A stretch of DNA of 6,226 nucleotides from Actinomycetes bacterium (lineage in GTDB: Bacteria; Actinomycetota; Thermoleophilia; RBG-16-64-13): contig JAKAHF010000161.1 in assembly GCA_021815245.1 (NCBI GenBank), positions 1 to 6,226 of the forward strand. Direction: 5' to 3'. The notes beneath the pieces were generated by a model. The model ran no database searches. It was not told the origin of the DNA and worked only from the letters and a program-made list of their open reading frames with translations. The translations under genes and the position numbers were made by a program. Positions 1-5,788 of the stretch are shown here, piece by piece; the first letter of the stretch is position 1, and each line of letters begins with the position of its first letter.

Positions 1-1226
1 CGTTCGACCTGCCCAAGGATCTCGACTGGAGCAGGCGTGGCGACGGCGCCACCGTGCCGCTCGTCGAGGCGGTGAAGCGCAAGGGAGTGAACGTCCCCGT
101 GTGGACTGCCAGCCGCATCGACGCCGAGATGGGTGAGGAGTACCTGCGAAAGGGCAGCCTCGACTTCGTGGGCATGACCCGGCGCCTGCTGGCCGACCCC
201 GACTATCCAAACAAGATCCGCGACAACAGGCTCGAAGACGTGCGGCCTTGCCTGGGCTGCCTGCATTGCTTCGAGATGCGCAACCGCAACAAGAAACTCG
301 AGTGCCGGGTGAACGCCACCCTTGGACGCGAGATCGTTCCCGAGTACGTGTCCACTCCGGCCGAGAAGCGCAAGAAAGTGCTGGTCGTGGGCGGGGGCCC
401 TGCCGGCATGGAAGCGGCGCGCATCGCGGCCGAGCGTGGTCACGAGGTGTCGCTCTACGAGAAAGGCGCGCGTCTCGGTGGGTTGGTGCCGCTCGCCGCC
501 ATCGTCAAGGACTGCGAGACCCCCGAGTTGCTCGATTTCGTGCGCTACGAGGAGCGCGAGCTGAGCAAGAACAAGGTGACGGTGCACAAAGGGGTCGAGG
601 TCACTGCCGACCTTGTCCGGCGGGAGAGGCCCGACGCGGTGATCGTCGCGGCAGGAGCGGTCCATCCCCAGTTCGACCTGCCCGGCATCGACGGGCCCAA
701 CGTCATCCGCACCGACAAGCTCTACCGTATGCTCGATTTCTTCTTGAGATTCTTCGACTCGGTCAAGCTGCAGAAGCTGACCCATCTGTGGATGCCGGTG
801 GGTAGGCGGGTGGTCATCATGGGCGGCACGCTCCACGGTTGCGAGCTCGGGGAGTTCCTCGTCAAGCGGCACCGCCGGGTCATCATCGCGCACAACGGGC
901 CGGCCTCGGAGCTCGGCGACGAGATGGGTCGCGACGACTTGGCCAACCTCTGGCCATGGTTCAAACAGAAATACGTGACCCTGTGGCCCGATGTCGAGTA
1001 TCTCGAGGTCACGTCCGAAGGGCTGATGGTGCGGCAACCTGAGAAGCGCACGTATGTGCTCAAGGGCAAGCATGTCATCAACACTCAAGATTGGGGAGCG
1101 AACACGGCCCTTGTCGACCAGTTGCAGCCGGTCGTGGCCGAGATCCGCGTGGTGGGTAGCGCTCGTGAGCCCGCGCTGATGGCCGACGCCGTTCGTGAGG
1201 GGGTCGCCGCCGGCTGCGCTGTGTGA
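1..1226 (+). CDS. Old-Yellow-Enzyme-family NADH:flavin oxidoreductase with 4Fe-4S cluster (C-terminal part, 5'-truncated)
   Basis: This is the C-terminal part of a multidomain reductase of the 2,4-dienoyl-CoA reductase / bile-acid enoate reductase / trimethylamine dehydrogenase superfamily. The first complete codon is at 3, and the frame is open to the left edge, so the real start is outside the window. Three parts are visible. First comes the end of the FMN-binding TIM barrel, ending in the family-typical LLADPDYPNK. Next is a cysteine cluster with codons at 249, 258, 267 and 303 (C-x2-C-x2-C-x11-C), a 4Fe-4S site. Last is a two-dinucleotide-fold module: a GGGPAG loop at 390-407 and a second, GGTLHG, at 822-839. 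Family members pass electrons from NAD(P)H through FAD and the cluster to FMN and reduce an activated C=C bond; some instead oxidise amines. Its substrate cannot be read from the sequence. It is separated from the next gene by a 125-bp regulatory gap, so it may belong to the preceding transcript. Near the C-terminus the usual GD before the last FAD-contacting helix reads GS (1155-1160). Confidence 0.9.
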   Translation, partial: FDLPKDLDWSRRGDGATVPLVEAVKRKGVNVPVWTASRIDAEMGEEYLRKGSLDFVGMTRRLLADPDYPNKIRDNRLEDVRPCLGCLHCFEMRNRNKKLECRVNATLGREIVPEYVSTPAEKRKKVLVVGGGPAGMEAARIAAERGHEVSLYEKGARLGGLVPLAAIVKDCETPELLDFVRYEERELSKNKVTVHKGVEVTADLVRRERPDAVIVAAGAVHPQFDLPGIDGPNVIRTDKLYRMLDFFLRFFDSVKLQKLTHLWMPVGRRVVIMGGTLHGCELGEFLVKRHRRVIIAHNGPASELGDEMGRDDLANLWPWFKQKYVTLWPDVEYLEVTSEGLMVRQPEKRTYVLKGKHVINTQDWGANTALVDQLQPVVAEIRVVGSAREPALMADAVREGVAAGCAV

Positions 1227-1241
1227 CCAGCCCGGCTCGAG

Positions 1242-1284
1242 CATTTGTCAGACTTTTCACTAGACGTGATTGGTCTGACAAATG
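1242..1284. repeat. Perfect 12-bp inverted repeat, probable GntR operator pair
   Basis: CATTTGTCAGAC (1242-1253) and its exact reverse complement (1273-1284) are separated by 19 bp. Each arm contains a GTC-W-GAC core (1247-1253 and 1273-1279), which is the GTnnnAC pattern bound by FadR-subfamily GntR proteins. The core centres are 26 bp apart. The repeat lies about 70 bp before a GntR/FCD regulator gene. A terminator for the upstream gene is less likely, because no T-run follows the right arm and the arms are not especially GC-rich. Confidence 0.7.
1269..1283. promoter_or_regulatory. FadR/GntR-type operator-like site over the -35
   Basis: The 15-bp sequence ATTGGTCTGACAAAT is a near-perfect palindrome around T1276: six of seven base pairs match, the exception being G1272/A1280. 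It fits the TnGTnnnACnA consensus known for FadR, PdhR and LldR type regulators of the FCD group. It shares bases with the candidate -35 hexamer at 1275-1280, so bound protein would be expected to block RNA polymerase. The function is inferred from consensus and position. Confidence 0.6.
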
Positions 1285-1303
1285 GCGGTGTGAGTGGTAG
1301 ACT
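1275..1303 (+). promoter_or_regulatory. Candidate sigma70-type promoter of the regulator-led operon
   Basis: A -35 like CTGACA (1275-1280, five of six to TTGACA) and a -10 like TAGACT (1298-1303, four of six to TATAAT) are separated by 17 bp, the optimal spacing. This would start transcription near 1310 and give a leader of about 40 nt before the regulator start codon. The -10 is weak, so the call rests mainly on spacing, position and overlap with the operator-like site. Confidence 0.45.
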
Positions 1304-1340
1304 TCACTTCAGGGAGCCTCTTAGGCCGGCCTGCCGTGTG

Positions 1341-1347
1341 AAGGGAG
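1341..1347 (+). promoter_or_regulatory. Ribosome binding site for the GntR gene
   Basis: AAGGGAG precedes the GTG at 1352 by 4 nt, a slightly short spacing. The in-frame stop TAG at 1322 and the absence of ATG, GTG or TTG between it and 1352 make this GTG the only sensible start. Confidence 0.6.
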
Positions 1348-1351
1348 CCAC

Positions 1352-2086
1352 GTGGCGAAGCGTACGCAAGACGACCCGTTCTCTCCTGTGGAGAACCGCA
1401 GGTCATTCGAGCGTGTGTCCGAGCAGTTGAAGGAAGCCATCGTCGACGGCAGGCTCAAGTCCGGCGATCGCTTGCCCCCCGAGACTGAGCTGGCAGCCAA
1501 ACTCCACGTCGGCAGACAGACGGTCCGCGAGGCCCTACGCATGCTCGAGCACGCGGGCCTGCTCGAAACGCCGAAGCGCGGGAGTGGGGGCGGCACCGTC
1601 GTGCGAAACGGGATCCCCGCTACCATCAGCGGCCTTCTGGTCGACGCGTTGCGAATGGATTCCATCAGCGTCGATGAGCTGAACGAGGCCCGGGCGAGCA
1701 TCGAGCAGGTGATTCTCAAGTTCGCGATCGAGCGGGCCAACGAAGAAGACATGCGCCTTCTGAGCGAGAATCTGGCCGAGAGCCGCAGGCTCGTCGCGTC
1801 GGGTGTCGAGGCCTCCGAGAACGACCTCGAATTCCATCGGTTGCTCGCTCAATGCTCCAAGAACCGCGTCATCGAGCTTGTGGCCGACGCGCTCCTCTGT
1901 GTCCTCCGATCGACGCTTTCTCGCACTCCGCCCACGCTGCAGATGTCGGCCGAGTCGGTCAAACGGCACGAGGCTGTGCTCGCGGCCCTCAAGGCGAGAG
2001 ATTATGAGGCGGCGCAGTCGGAGATGTTCCATCACCTCAATACCGTTCTCGATGACATCCGGCAGGTAACAGGGAGAAACACGTGA
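1352..2086 (+). CDS. GntR-family transcriptional regulator, FadR/FCD subfamily
   Basis: A 244-residue DNA-binding regulator, a typical length for the FCD branch of GntR proteins, which usually repress catabolic operons until a carboxylate effector binds. The winged helix-turn-helix covers about residues 19-84, with the signature LPPETELAAKLHVGRQTVRE and a glycine-rich wing (RGSGGGT). The all-helical FCD effector domain follows from about residue 103. Its metal/effector pocket is intact: D158 and H162 (DLEFH), H206 and H228 are spaced as in metal-binding FCD proteins. The GTG start is set by the upstream AAGGGAG and an in-frame stop at 1322. The operator-like inverted repeat just upstream suggests autoregulation. 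Its stop codon overlaps the next start in a GTGA junction, so the alcohol dehydrogenase and downstream enzymes are probably its regulon. The effector is unknown; a hydroxy, keto or other acid of the encoded pathway is the natural guess. Confidence 0.93.
   Translation: MAKRTQDDPFSPVENRRSFERVSEQLKEAIVDGRLKSGDRLPPETELAAKLHVGRQTVREALRMLEHAGLLETPKRGSGGGTVVRNGIPATISGLLVDALRMDSISVDELNEARASIEQVILKFAIERANEEDMRLLSENLAESRRLVASGVEASENDLEFHRLLAQCSKNRVIELVADALLCVLRSTLSRTPPTLQMSAESVKRHEAVLAALKARDYEAAQSEMFHHLNTVLDDIRQVTGRNT
2071..2076 (+). promoter_or_regulatory. Ribosome binding site for the alcohol dehydrogenase, inside the regulator gene
   Basis: AGGGAG lies 6 nt before the GTG at 2083 and within the last codons of the regulator. 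It supports the overlapping GTGA start and points to translational coupling of the two genes. Confidence 0.6.
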
Positions 2087-3186
2087 AGACCACCGCAGCG
2101 GTAGTCCATGAGAAGGACGCGGCCTTTGCCCTCGAGCAGGTGGACCTCGAGGACCCCCGTCCCAACGAGGTCCTGGTTCGCATGGTGGCCACCGGCATGT
2201 GCCACACCGACCTCAACGTGCGCTCGGGCGTCATCCCCTTCCCGCTGCCCGCGGTAGTCGGTCACGAGGGGGCGGGCATCGTCGAACAAGTCGGGTCGGC
2301 TGTGCAGCGCGTGCGGCCGGGCGACCATGTGCTGGCTTCTTTCACGTCGTGCGGCGCTTGTGTGAACTGCTCTTCCGGAGCGCCGTCGAACTGCGACGAG
2401 TTCTTTCCGCTCAACCTGCTGGGCGGCAAGCGCGCCGACGGCTCGCATACGATCCACCAGAACGGCTCCGCGCTGAATGCCCACTTCTTCGGTCAATCCA
2501 GCTTTGCCAGGCACGCGCTGATGGACGAGCGAAGTCTCGTCAAGGTCGACGAATCGGTTCCGCTGGCGACGCTGGCGCCCCTCGGCTGCGGCATACTCAC
2601 GGGCACGGGCGCGATCTTCAACGTTCTTCAGCCCGCACCGGGCAGCACGCTGGTCGTGTTCGGTGCGGGAGCGGTCGGACTGTCGGCGATCATGGCGGCC
2701 AGGTTGACGGCTGTGGCCCACATCATCGCGGTCGACGTCGTCGAGCCTCGACTCGGCCTCGCACGGGAGCTGGGGGCGACCGAGACGGTCGATGCCCGCA
2801 CGGTCGACGCGGCAGACTTCCTCATGCAATTCACTCACGGGCGGGGGGTCGACTACGCGATCGAGACGACCGGCAATCTCGGCGTGGCGGGCCGGGCGGT
2901 CAACCTCCTTGCCGCGCGCGGCACCTGTGTGTTCATCGGGGCTCCGCCGGCCGGGTCGACGGTCCCCGTGGACGTGAACTACATGCACCTCGGCCGCAGG
3001 GTCATCGGATTGGCCATGGGCGGCTCGGTTCCCCAAGTGTTCCTGCCGGCCCTGATCAGGTTGCACGAGTTGGGCAAACTCCCGATCGAGCGTCTGATCA
3101 AGCGGTACCCGTTCGAGGACATCGAGCGGGCGGCCGCCGACGCGCTCAGCGGCGCGACCATCAAACCGGTCATCGTGTTCGACTGA
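2083..3186 (+). CDS. Zinc-dependent alcohol dehydrogenase (MDR family, aryl-alcohol/geraniol type)
   Basis: A 367-residue cytosolic medium-chain dehydrogenase, full length for the family, that interconverts an alcohol and an aldehyde with NAD(H). Catalytic zinc ligands are C40 (GMCHTD), H61-E62 (GHE) and C169 (LGCGILTGTG). The structural zinc lobe is intact with C90, C93, C96 and C104 (C-x2-C-x2-C-x7-C). The Rossmann motif GAGAVG is at 194-199, and D218 at the end of the second strand predicts NAD rather than NADP. The HFFGQSSFARHAL stretch and the LGCG-TGTGA context are typical of aryl-alcohol (AreB/XylB-like) and geraniol dehydrogenases, so an allylic or aromatic alcohol is possible; the true substrate is not evident. 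The GTG start overlaps the regulator stop by 4 bp. In this operon it may feed an aldehyde or acid into the CoA-dependent steps, or remove an aldehyde product. Confidence 0.92.
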   Translation: MKTTAAVVHEKDAAFALEQVDLEDPRPNEVLVRMVATGMCHTDLNVRSGVIPFPLPAVVGHEGAGIVEQVGSAVQRVRPGDHVLASFTSCGACVNCSSGAPSNCDEFFPLNLLGGKRADGSHTIHQNGSALNAHFFGQSSFARHALMDERSLVKVDESVPLATLAPLGCGILTGTGAIFNVLQPAPGSTLVVFGAGAVGLSAIMAARLTAVAHIIAVDVVEPRLGLARELGATETVDARTVDAADFLMQFTHGRGVDYAIETTGNLGVAGRAVNLLAARGTCVFIGAPPAGSTVPVDVNYMHLGRRVIGLAMGGSVPQVFLPALIRLHELGKLPIERLIKRYPFEDIERAAADALSGATIKPVIVFD

Positions 3187-3229
3187 CCGGTCACGACTAT
3201 CACCCTCGAGGCGGTTAGGCTGCAAAGCT

Positions 3230-3235
3230 AGGAGG
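3230..3235 (+). promoter_or_regulatory. Consensus ribosome binding site for the CoA-transferase
   Basis: A full AGGAGG lies 8 nt before the GTG at 3244. It is the strongest Shine-Dalgarno in the window and fixes this GTG as the start. The 57-bp gap it sits in shows no terminator, so transcription is expected to continue from the dehydrogenase gene. Confidence 0.75.
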
Positions 3236-3243
3236 ATTGGTTC

Positions 3244-4818
3244 GTGGAAAAGCTCTGCTCGGTCGATCAAGCAGTAGGCCTGATCAAGAATGGCGACACC
3301 GTCAATCTGGTGGCGTCGGGCGGCGGATTCCAGGACGCCGAACTCGTCTATCAGGCCCTGGAGAGGCGGTTTCTCGAAACCGGTGAGCCCAACAATCTGA
3401 CGATCGTGCACGTCACGGGAGTCGGATATGGCAATGAGACAGGCGTCGGCAGGCTGGCGCACGAGGGTTTGGTCAAGAGGGTCATAGGCGGTCACTGGCT
3501 CTGGTCGAAAGTCATGAGTCAGTTGGCCATCGACGAGAAGATCGAGGCCTACAATCTGCCCCAGGGGGTGATGGCCTGCCTGATGCGCGAGATCGCCGCC
3601 GGTCGTCCCGGGCTGCTCACGACGGTGGGGCTGCACACCTTCATCGATCCTCGGCTCGAGGGCGGAAGGATGAACAAGAGGGCCGAAGAGCCCTTGGTCG
3701 ATCTCGTCGACTTCCAGGGCCAGGAGATGCTCCTCTACCGGTCGTTTCCCATCGATGTGGCCATCGTCCGCGGCACCACCGCCGATGAGGACGGCAACAT
3801 CTCGGTAGAGCAGGAGGGTCTCGACCTCCACCTTCTGTCGGCGGCGCAGGCGACCTACAACAGCGGCGGCATCGTGATCGCCCAGGTGAAGCGCATCGCC
3901 CGCAGAGGGACGCTCGATCCGCGCATGGTCAGGGTCCCGGCCCACATGGTCACCGCCGTGGTCCTCGATCCCGCTCAGTGGCAGACCGTCGAGTGCGAGT
4001 ACAACCCGTCTCTGTGCGGCGAGGTGCGCGTGCCGTTGGATGCCATGCCCTCCCTCGACTTCGGCATCCGCAAGTTCATCGCCCGGCGCGCCGCCCAAGA
4101 ATTGAAGCCCGGGGCGGTCGTCAACCTCGGCATCGGCGTCAGCGACGGCGTCGCCAACGTGGCCGCCGAAGAGGGGATCATCGACGACTTCGTGTTCAGT
4201 ATCGAGATGGGCGTGGTCGGTGGGGTGCCGGCAAAGGGCCTGATCTTCGGCGCGGCCTGGAACCCCGATTGCATCATGAGCATGCCGACCCAGTTCGACT
4301 TCTACCACGGCGGGGGTCTCGACATCGGTTTTCTGGGGATGGGCGAGACCGACGAACGCGGCAACGTCAACGTGAGCAAGCTGGGCAAGCGGATCACGGG
4401 GAGCGGCGGCTTCATCGACATCTCACAGAACGCCAAGGAGATGGTCTTCTGCGGCACGTTCACCAACGGCGACATCGAGCTCGACGTCAACGACGGCCGC
4501 ATCTCCATCGTCAAGGACGGCGAGACCAAGAAGTTCCGCAAGGTGGTCGAACAGGTGACGTTCAGCGGCGAGTTCGCGGCCAAGAAGGGCCAGAGGGTGC
4601 TCTACGTGACCGAACGCGCCGTCTTCAAACTGGAGAACGGACGCATGGTGCTCGTCGAGATAGCTCCGGGCATCGATCTGGAGAAGGACGTTCTCGCCAA
4701 GATGGAGTTCAGGCCCGAGATCGCCGAAGACTTGAAGCTCATGGATTCGGCCATCTTCAGACCCGAACGCATGATCCAGGGCAACGCGGAGTCGTTCGCC
4801 GCCTTCACGCGCAGATAG
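3244..4818 (+). CDS. Acyl-CoA:carboxylate CoA-transferase, fused alpha-beta (propionate CoA-transferase/YdiF-like)
   Basis: A 524-residue family I CoA-transferase in which both subunit-type domains are on one chain, as in propionate CoA-transferase and E. coli YdiF. It moves CoA between an acyl-CoA and a free carboxylate through a glutamyl-CoA thioester. The N-terminal alpha-type half begins with the glycine turn VASGGG (24-29), followed by GTTADEDGNIS typical of the family. The beta-type half starts near residue 285 with NLGIGVSDGVAN (from N294). The catalytic glutamate is predicted to be E321 in SIEMGVVGGVPAKG. The following QFDFYHGGGLDIGFLGMGE and ERGNVNVS blocks are diagnostic of the Pct/YdiF group. 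The GTG start has an ideal AGGAGG. Positioned before the beta-keto-acid cleavage enzyme, it could transfer CoA from the acyl-CoA product to acetoacetate or acetate; acceptor and donor are inferred. No truncation or frameshift is visible. Confidence 0.93.
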   Translation: MEKLCSVDQAVGLIKNGDTVNLVASGGGFQDAELVYQALERRFLETGEPNNLTIVHVTGVGYGNETGVGRLAHEGLVKRVIGGHWLWSKVMSQLAIDEKIEAYNLPQGVMACLMREIAAGRPGLLTTVGLHTFIDPRLEGGRMNKRAEEPLVDLVDFQGQEMLLYRSFPIDVAIVRGTTADEDGNISVEQEGLDLHLLSAAQATYNSGGIVIAQVKRIARRGTLDPRMVRVPAHMVTAVVLDPAQWQTVECEYNPSLCGEVRVPLDAMPSLDFGIRKFIARRAAQELKPGAVVNLGIGVSDGVANVAAEEGIIDDFVFSIEMGVVGGVPAKGLIFGAAWNPDCIMSMPTQFDFYHGGGLDIGFLGMGETDERGNVNVSKLGKRITGSGGFIDISQNAKEMVFCGTFTNGDIELDVNDGRISIVKDGETKKFRKVVEQVTFSGEFAAKKGQRVLYVTERAVFKLENGRMVLVEIAPGIDLEKDVLAKMEFRPEIAEDLKLMDSAIFRPERMIQGNAESFAAFTRR

Positions 4819-4874
4819 GACGGGCGAGCTTCAGGTTGGAAAACGACGTTTCGTCGGTAAAGGTGTAAGCAAGG

Positions 4875-4881
4875 AAAGGAG
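4875..4881 (+). promoter_or_regulatory. Ribosome binding site for the BKACE gene
   Basis: AAAGGAG is 8 nt before the ATG at 4890. The 71-bp gap before this gene carries only a small hairpin (4844-4856) without a T-run, so no terminator or convincing separate promoter interrupts the operon here. Confidence 0.65.
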
Positions 4882-4889
4882 TCCCCGGC

Positions 4890-5774
4890 ATGGCCAGCAA
4901 GAGAAAGGTGATCATCACCGTCGCACAGACGGGCAACTTCCAGGGCAAGGCCGCCAACCCCGCGCTGCCTGAGCAACCGAACGAGATCGTCTCCTCTGCC
5001 TATGACTGCTACAACGCGGGTGCGTCGATCGTGCACATCCATGCTCGCGACGCGGCGGGCAAGTCAAGCAACGATCCCGAGATCTTCGCCGAGATCAATA
5101 CGGGCATTCGGGCGAAATGCCCCATCATCGTTCAGAACTCGACCGCTCCGGCCATGGGGCCCACATCTGAAGCCGATGATGGCGTGCGGCTGCTCGACAT
5201 GGCCGACAAGTCGTGCCTGCCCGAGATGTGCTCGCTCGACTGCTCGCTCATCACCACCACATGGGAAGACCTGTCGTTCATCTACCGGTGGGAGCGCGAT
5301 TGGCTGATTAAGCAGGCCAAGAGGATGATGGAGCTGGGCATCAAGCCTGAGTGCGAGGTCTTCAACGCCGAGAGTATCGAAGACGTCTTCAACGTGCTGT
5401 ACCCGGCCGGCGTGCTTGCCGACCCCGTGTCGCTCACGTTCGTCATGGGCATGAACAGGGTCAGCCAGGGCGCGATCTCCTTCAGCCAGCACAACCTCGA
5501 TTTCATGATCAGCCTGCTGCCCAAGGACCGTCCCGTGAATTGGTCGACAATGGCCATCGGCTCGCACCAGCTGCAGGGTGTCACGTACGGCCTGCTCAAA
5601 GGCGGCAGCGTGAGGGTCGGCTTGGAGGACAACATCTACTACTCCTACGGCGAGCTGGCAAAGAGCAACGCTCAGTTGGTGGAGCGCATGGTGCGCATCA
5701 TCAACGAGCTCGAGATGGACGTGGCCACCCCCGACGAGGCGCGCGAGATGCTCGGTCTGCGCCCCCGCAAGTAG
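4890..5774 (+). CDS. Beta-keto-acid cleavage enzyme (BKACE, DUF849 family)
   Basis: A 294-residue zinc TIM-barrel enzyme of the family typified by 3-keto-5-aminohexanoate cleavage enzyme (Kce). Members react a 3-keto acid with acetyl-CoA to give acetoacetate and a new acyl-CoA. The zinc motif is present as VHIHARD with H49, H51, R53 and D54. The C-terminal VRVGLEDN block supplies R242, E246 and D247, with the same relative spacing as the R, E and D active-site residues of Kce. The closing IYYSYGELAKSNAQLVERMVRI is also characteristic. Two family-typical spots differ: the usual GGH before VRVG is GGS (S240), and the STGG-type loop after the third strand reads NSTAPAMG (83-90). These positions line the substrate pocket, so the 3-keto acid used is probably not the Kce substrate; a lysine-fermentation role is not supported because no lysine aminomutase genes are nearby. 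It follows a CoA-transferase and precedes a hydroxyacid-type dehydrogenase by 14 bp, consistent with a three-step module. Family assignment is firm; substrate is unknown. Confidence 0.92.
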   Translation: MASKRKVIITVAQTGNFQGKAANPALPEQPNEIVSSAYDCYNAGASIVHIHARDAAGKSSNDPEIFAEINTGIRAKCPIIVQNSTAPAMGPTSEADDGVRLLDMADKSCLPEMCSLDCSLITTTWEDLSFIYRWERDWLIKQAKRMMELGIKPECEVFNAESIEDVFNVLYPAGVLADPVSLTFVMGMNRVSQGAISFSQHNLDFMISLLPKDRPVNWSTMAIGSHQLQGVTYGLLKGGSVRVGLEDNIYYSYGELAKSNAQLVERMVRIINELEMDVATPDEAREMLGLRPRK

Positions 5775-5777
5775 GAG
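5773..5777 (+). promoter_or_regulatory. Ribosome binding site with long spacing for the last gene
   Basis: AGGAG overlaps the TAG stop of the BKACE gene and lies 11 nt before the ATG at 5789, longer than in the other genes here. No other in-frame start codon occurs between the two, so the ATG stands; re-initiation after BKACE translation is plausible. Confidence 0.5.
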
Positions 5778-5788
5778 CGAGATCTGAC

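Noticed and set aside
1242..1284. Inverted repeat considered as a rho-independent terminator of the flavoprotein gene.
   Set aside because: The loop is 19 nt, the arms are AT-containing, and the sequence after the right arm (GCGGTGTGAG) has no T-run; the operator reading explains it better.
3184..3193. Ten-base perfect palindrome TGACCGGTCA overlapping the alcohol dehydrogenase stop codon.
   Set aside because: It does not fit the GTnnnAC operator pattern seen upstream of the regulator, has no loop or T-run for a terminator, and palindromes of this length can occur by chance in GC-rich DNA.
2032..4308. Very long open frame on the minus strand (758 codons) across the alcohol dehydrogenase and CoA-transferase genes.
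   Set aside because: Its translation is rich in His, Asp, Arg and Gly with no recognisable domain, and it lies antisense to two genes with complete catalytic motifs. G/C-rich third positions leave few stops in this antisense frame, so it is a compositional shadow.
4844..4856. Small hairpin CGACG-TTT-CGTCG between the CoA-transferase and BKACE genes.
   Set aside because: A 5-bp stem without a following T-run is too weak for an intrinsic terminator; a processing or attenuation role has no other support.
4836..4863. Possible internal promoter (TTGGAA, 16 bp, TAAAGG) before the BKACE gene.
   Set aside because: The -10 hexamer matches only three of six consensus bases, and operon read-through explains expression without it.
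4890..5774. Lysine fermentation (kce) operon.
   Set aside because: The gene is of the same family as kce, but the window has no lysine 2,3-aminomutase, beta-lysine mutase, 3,5-diaminohexanoate dehydrogenase or 3-aminobutyryl-CoA ammonia-lyase, and pocket residues differ from the usual pattern.
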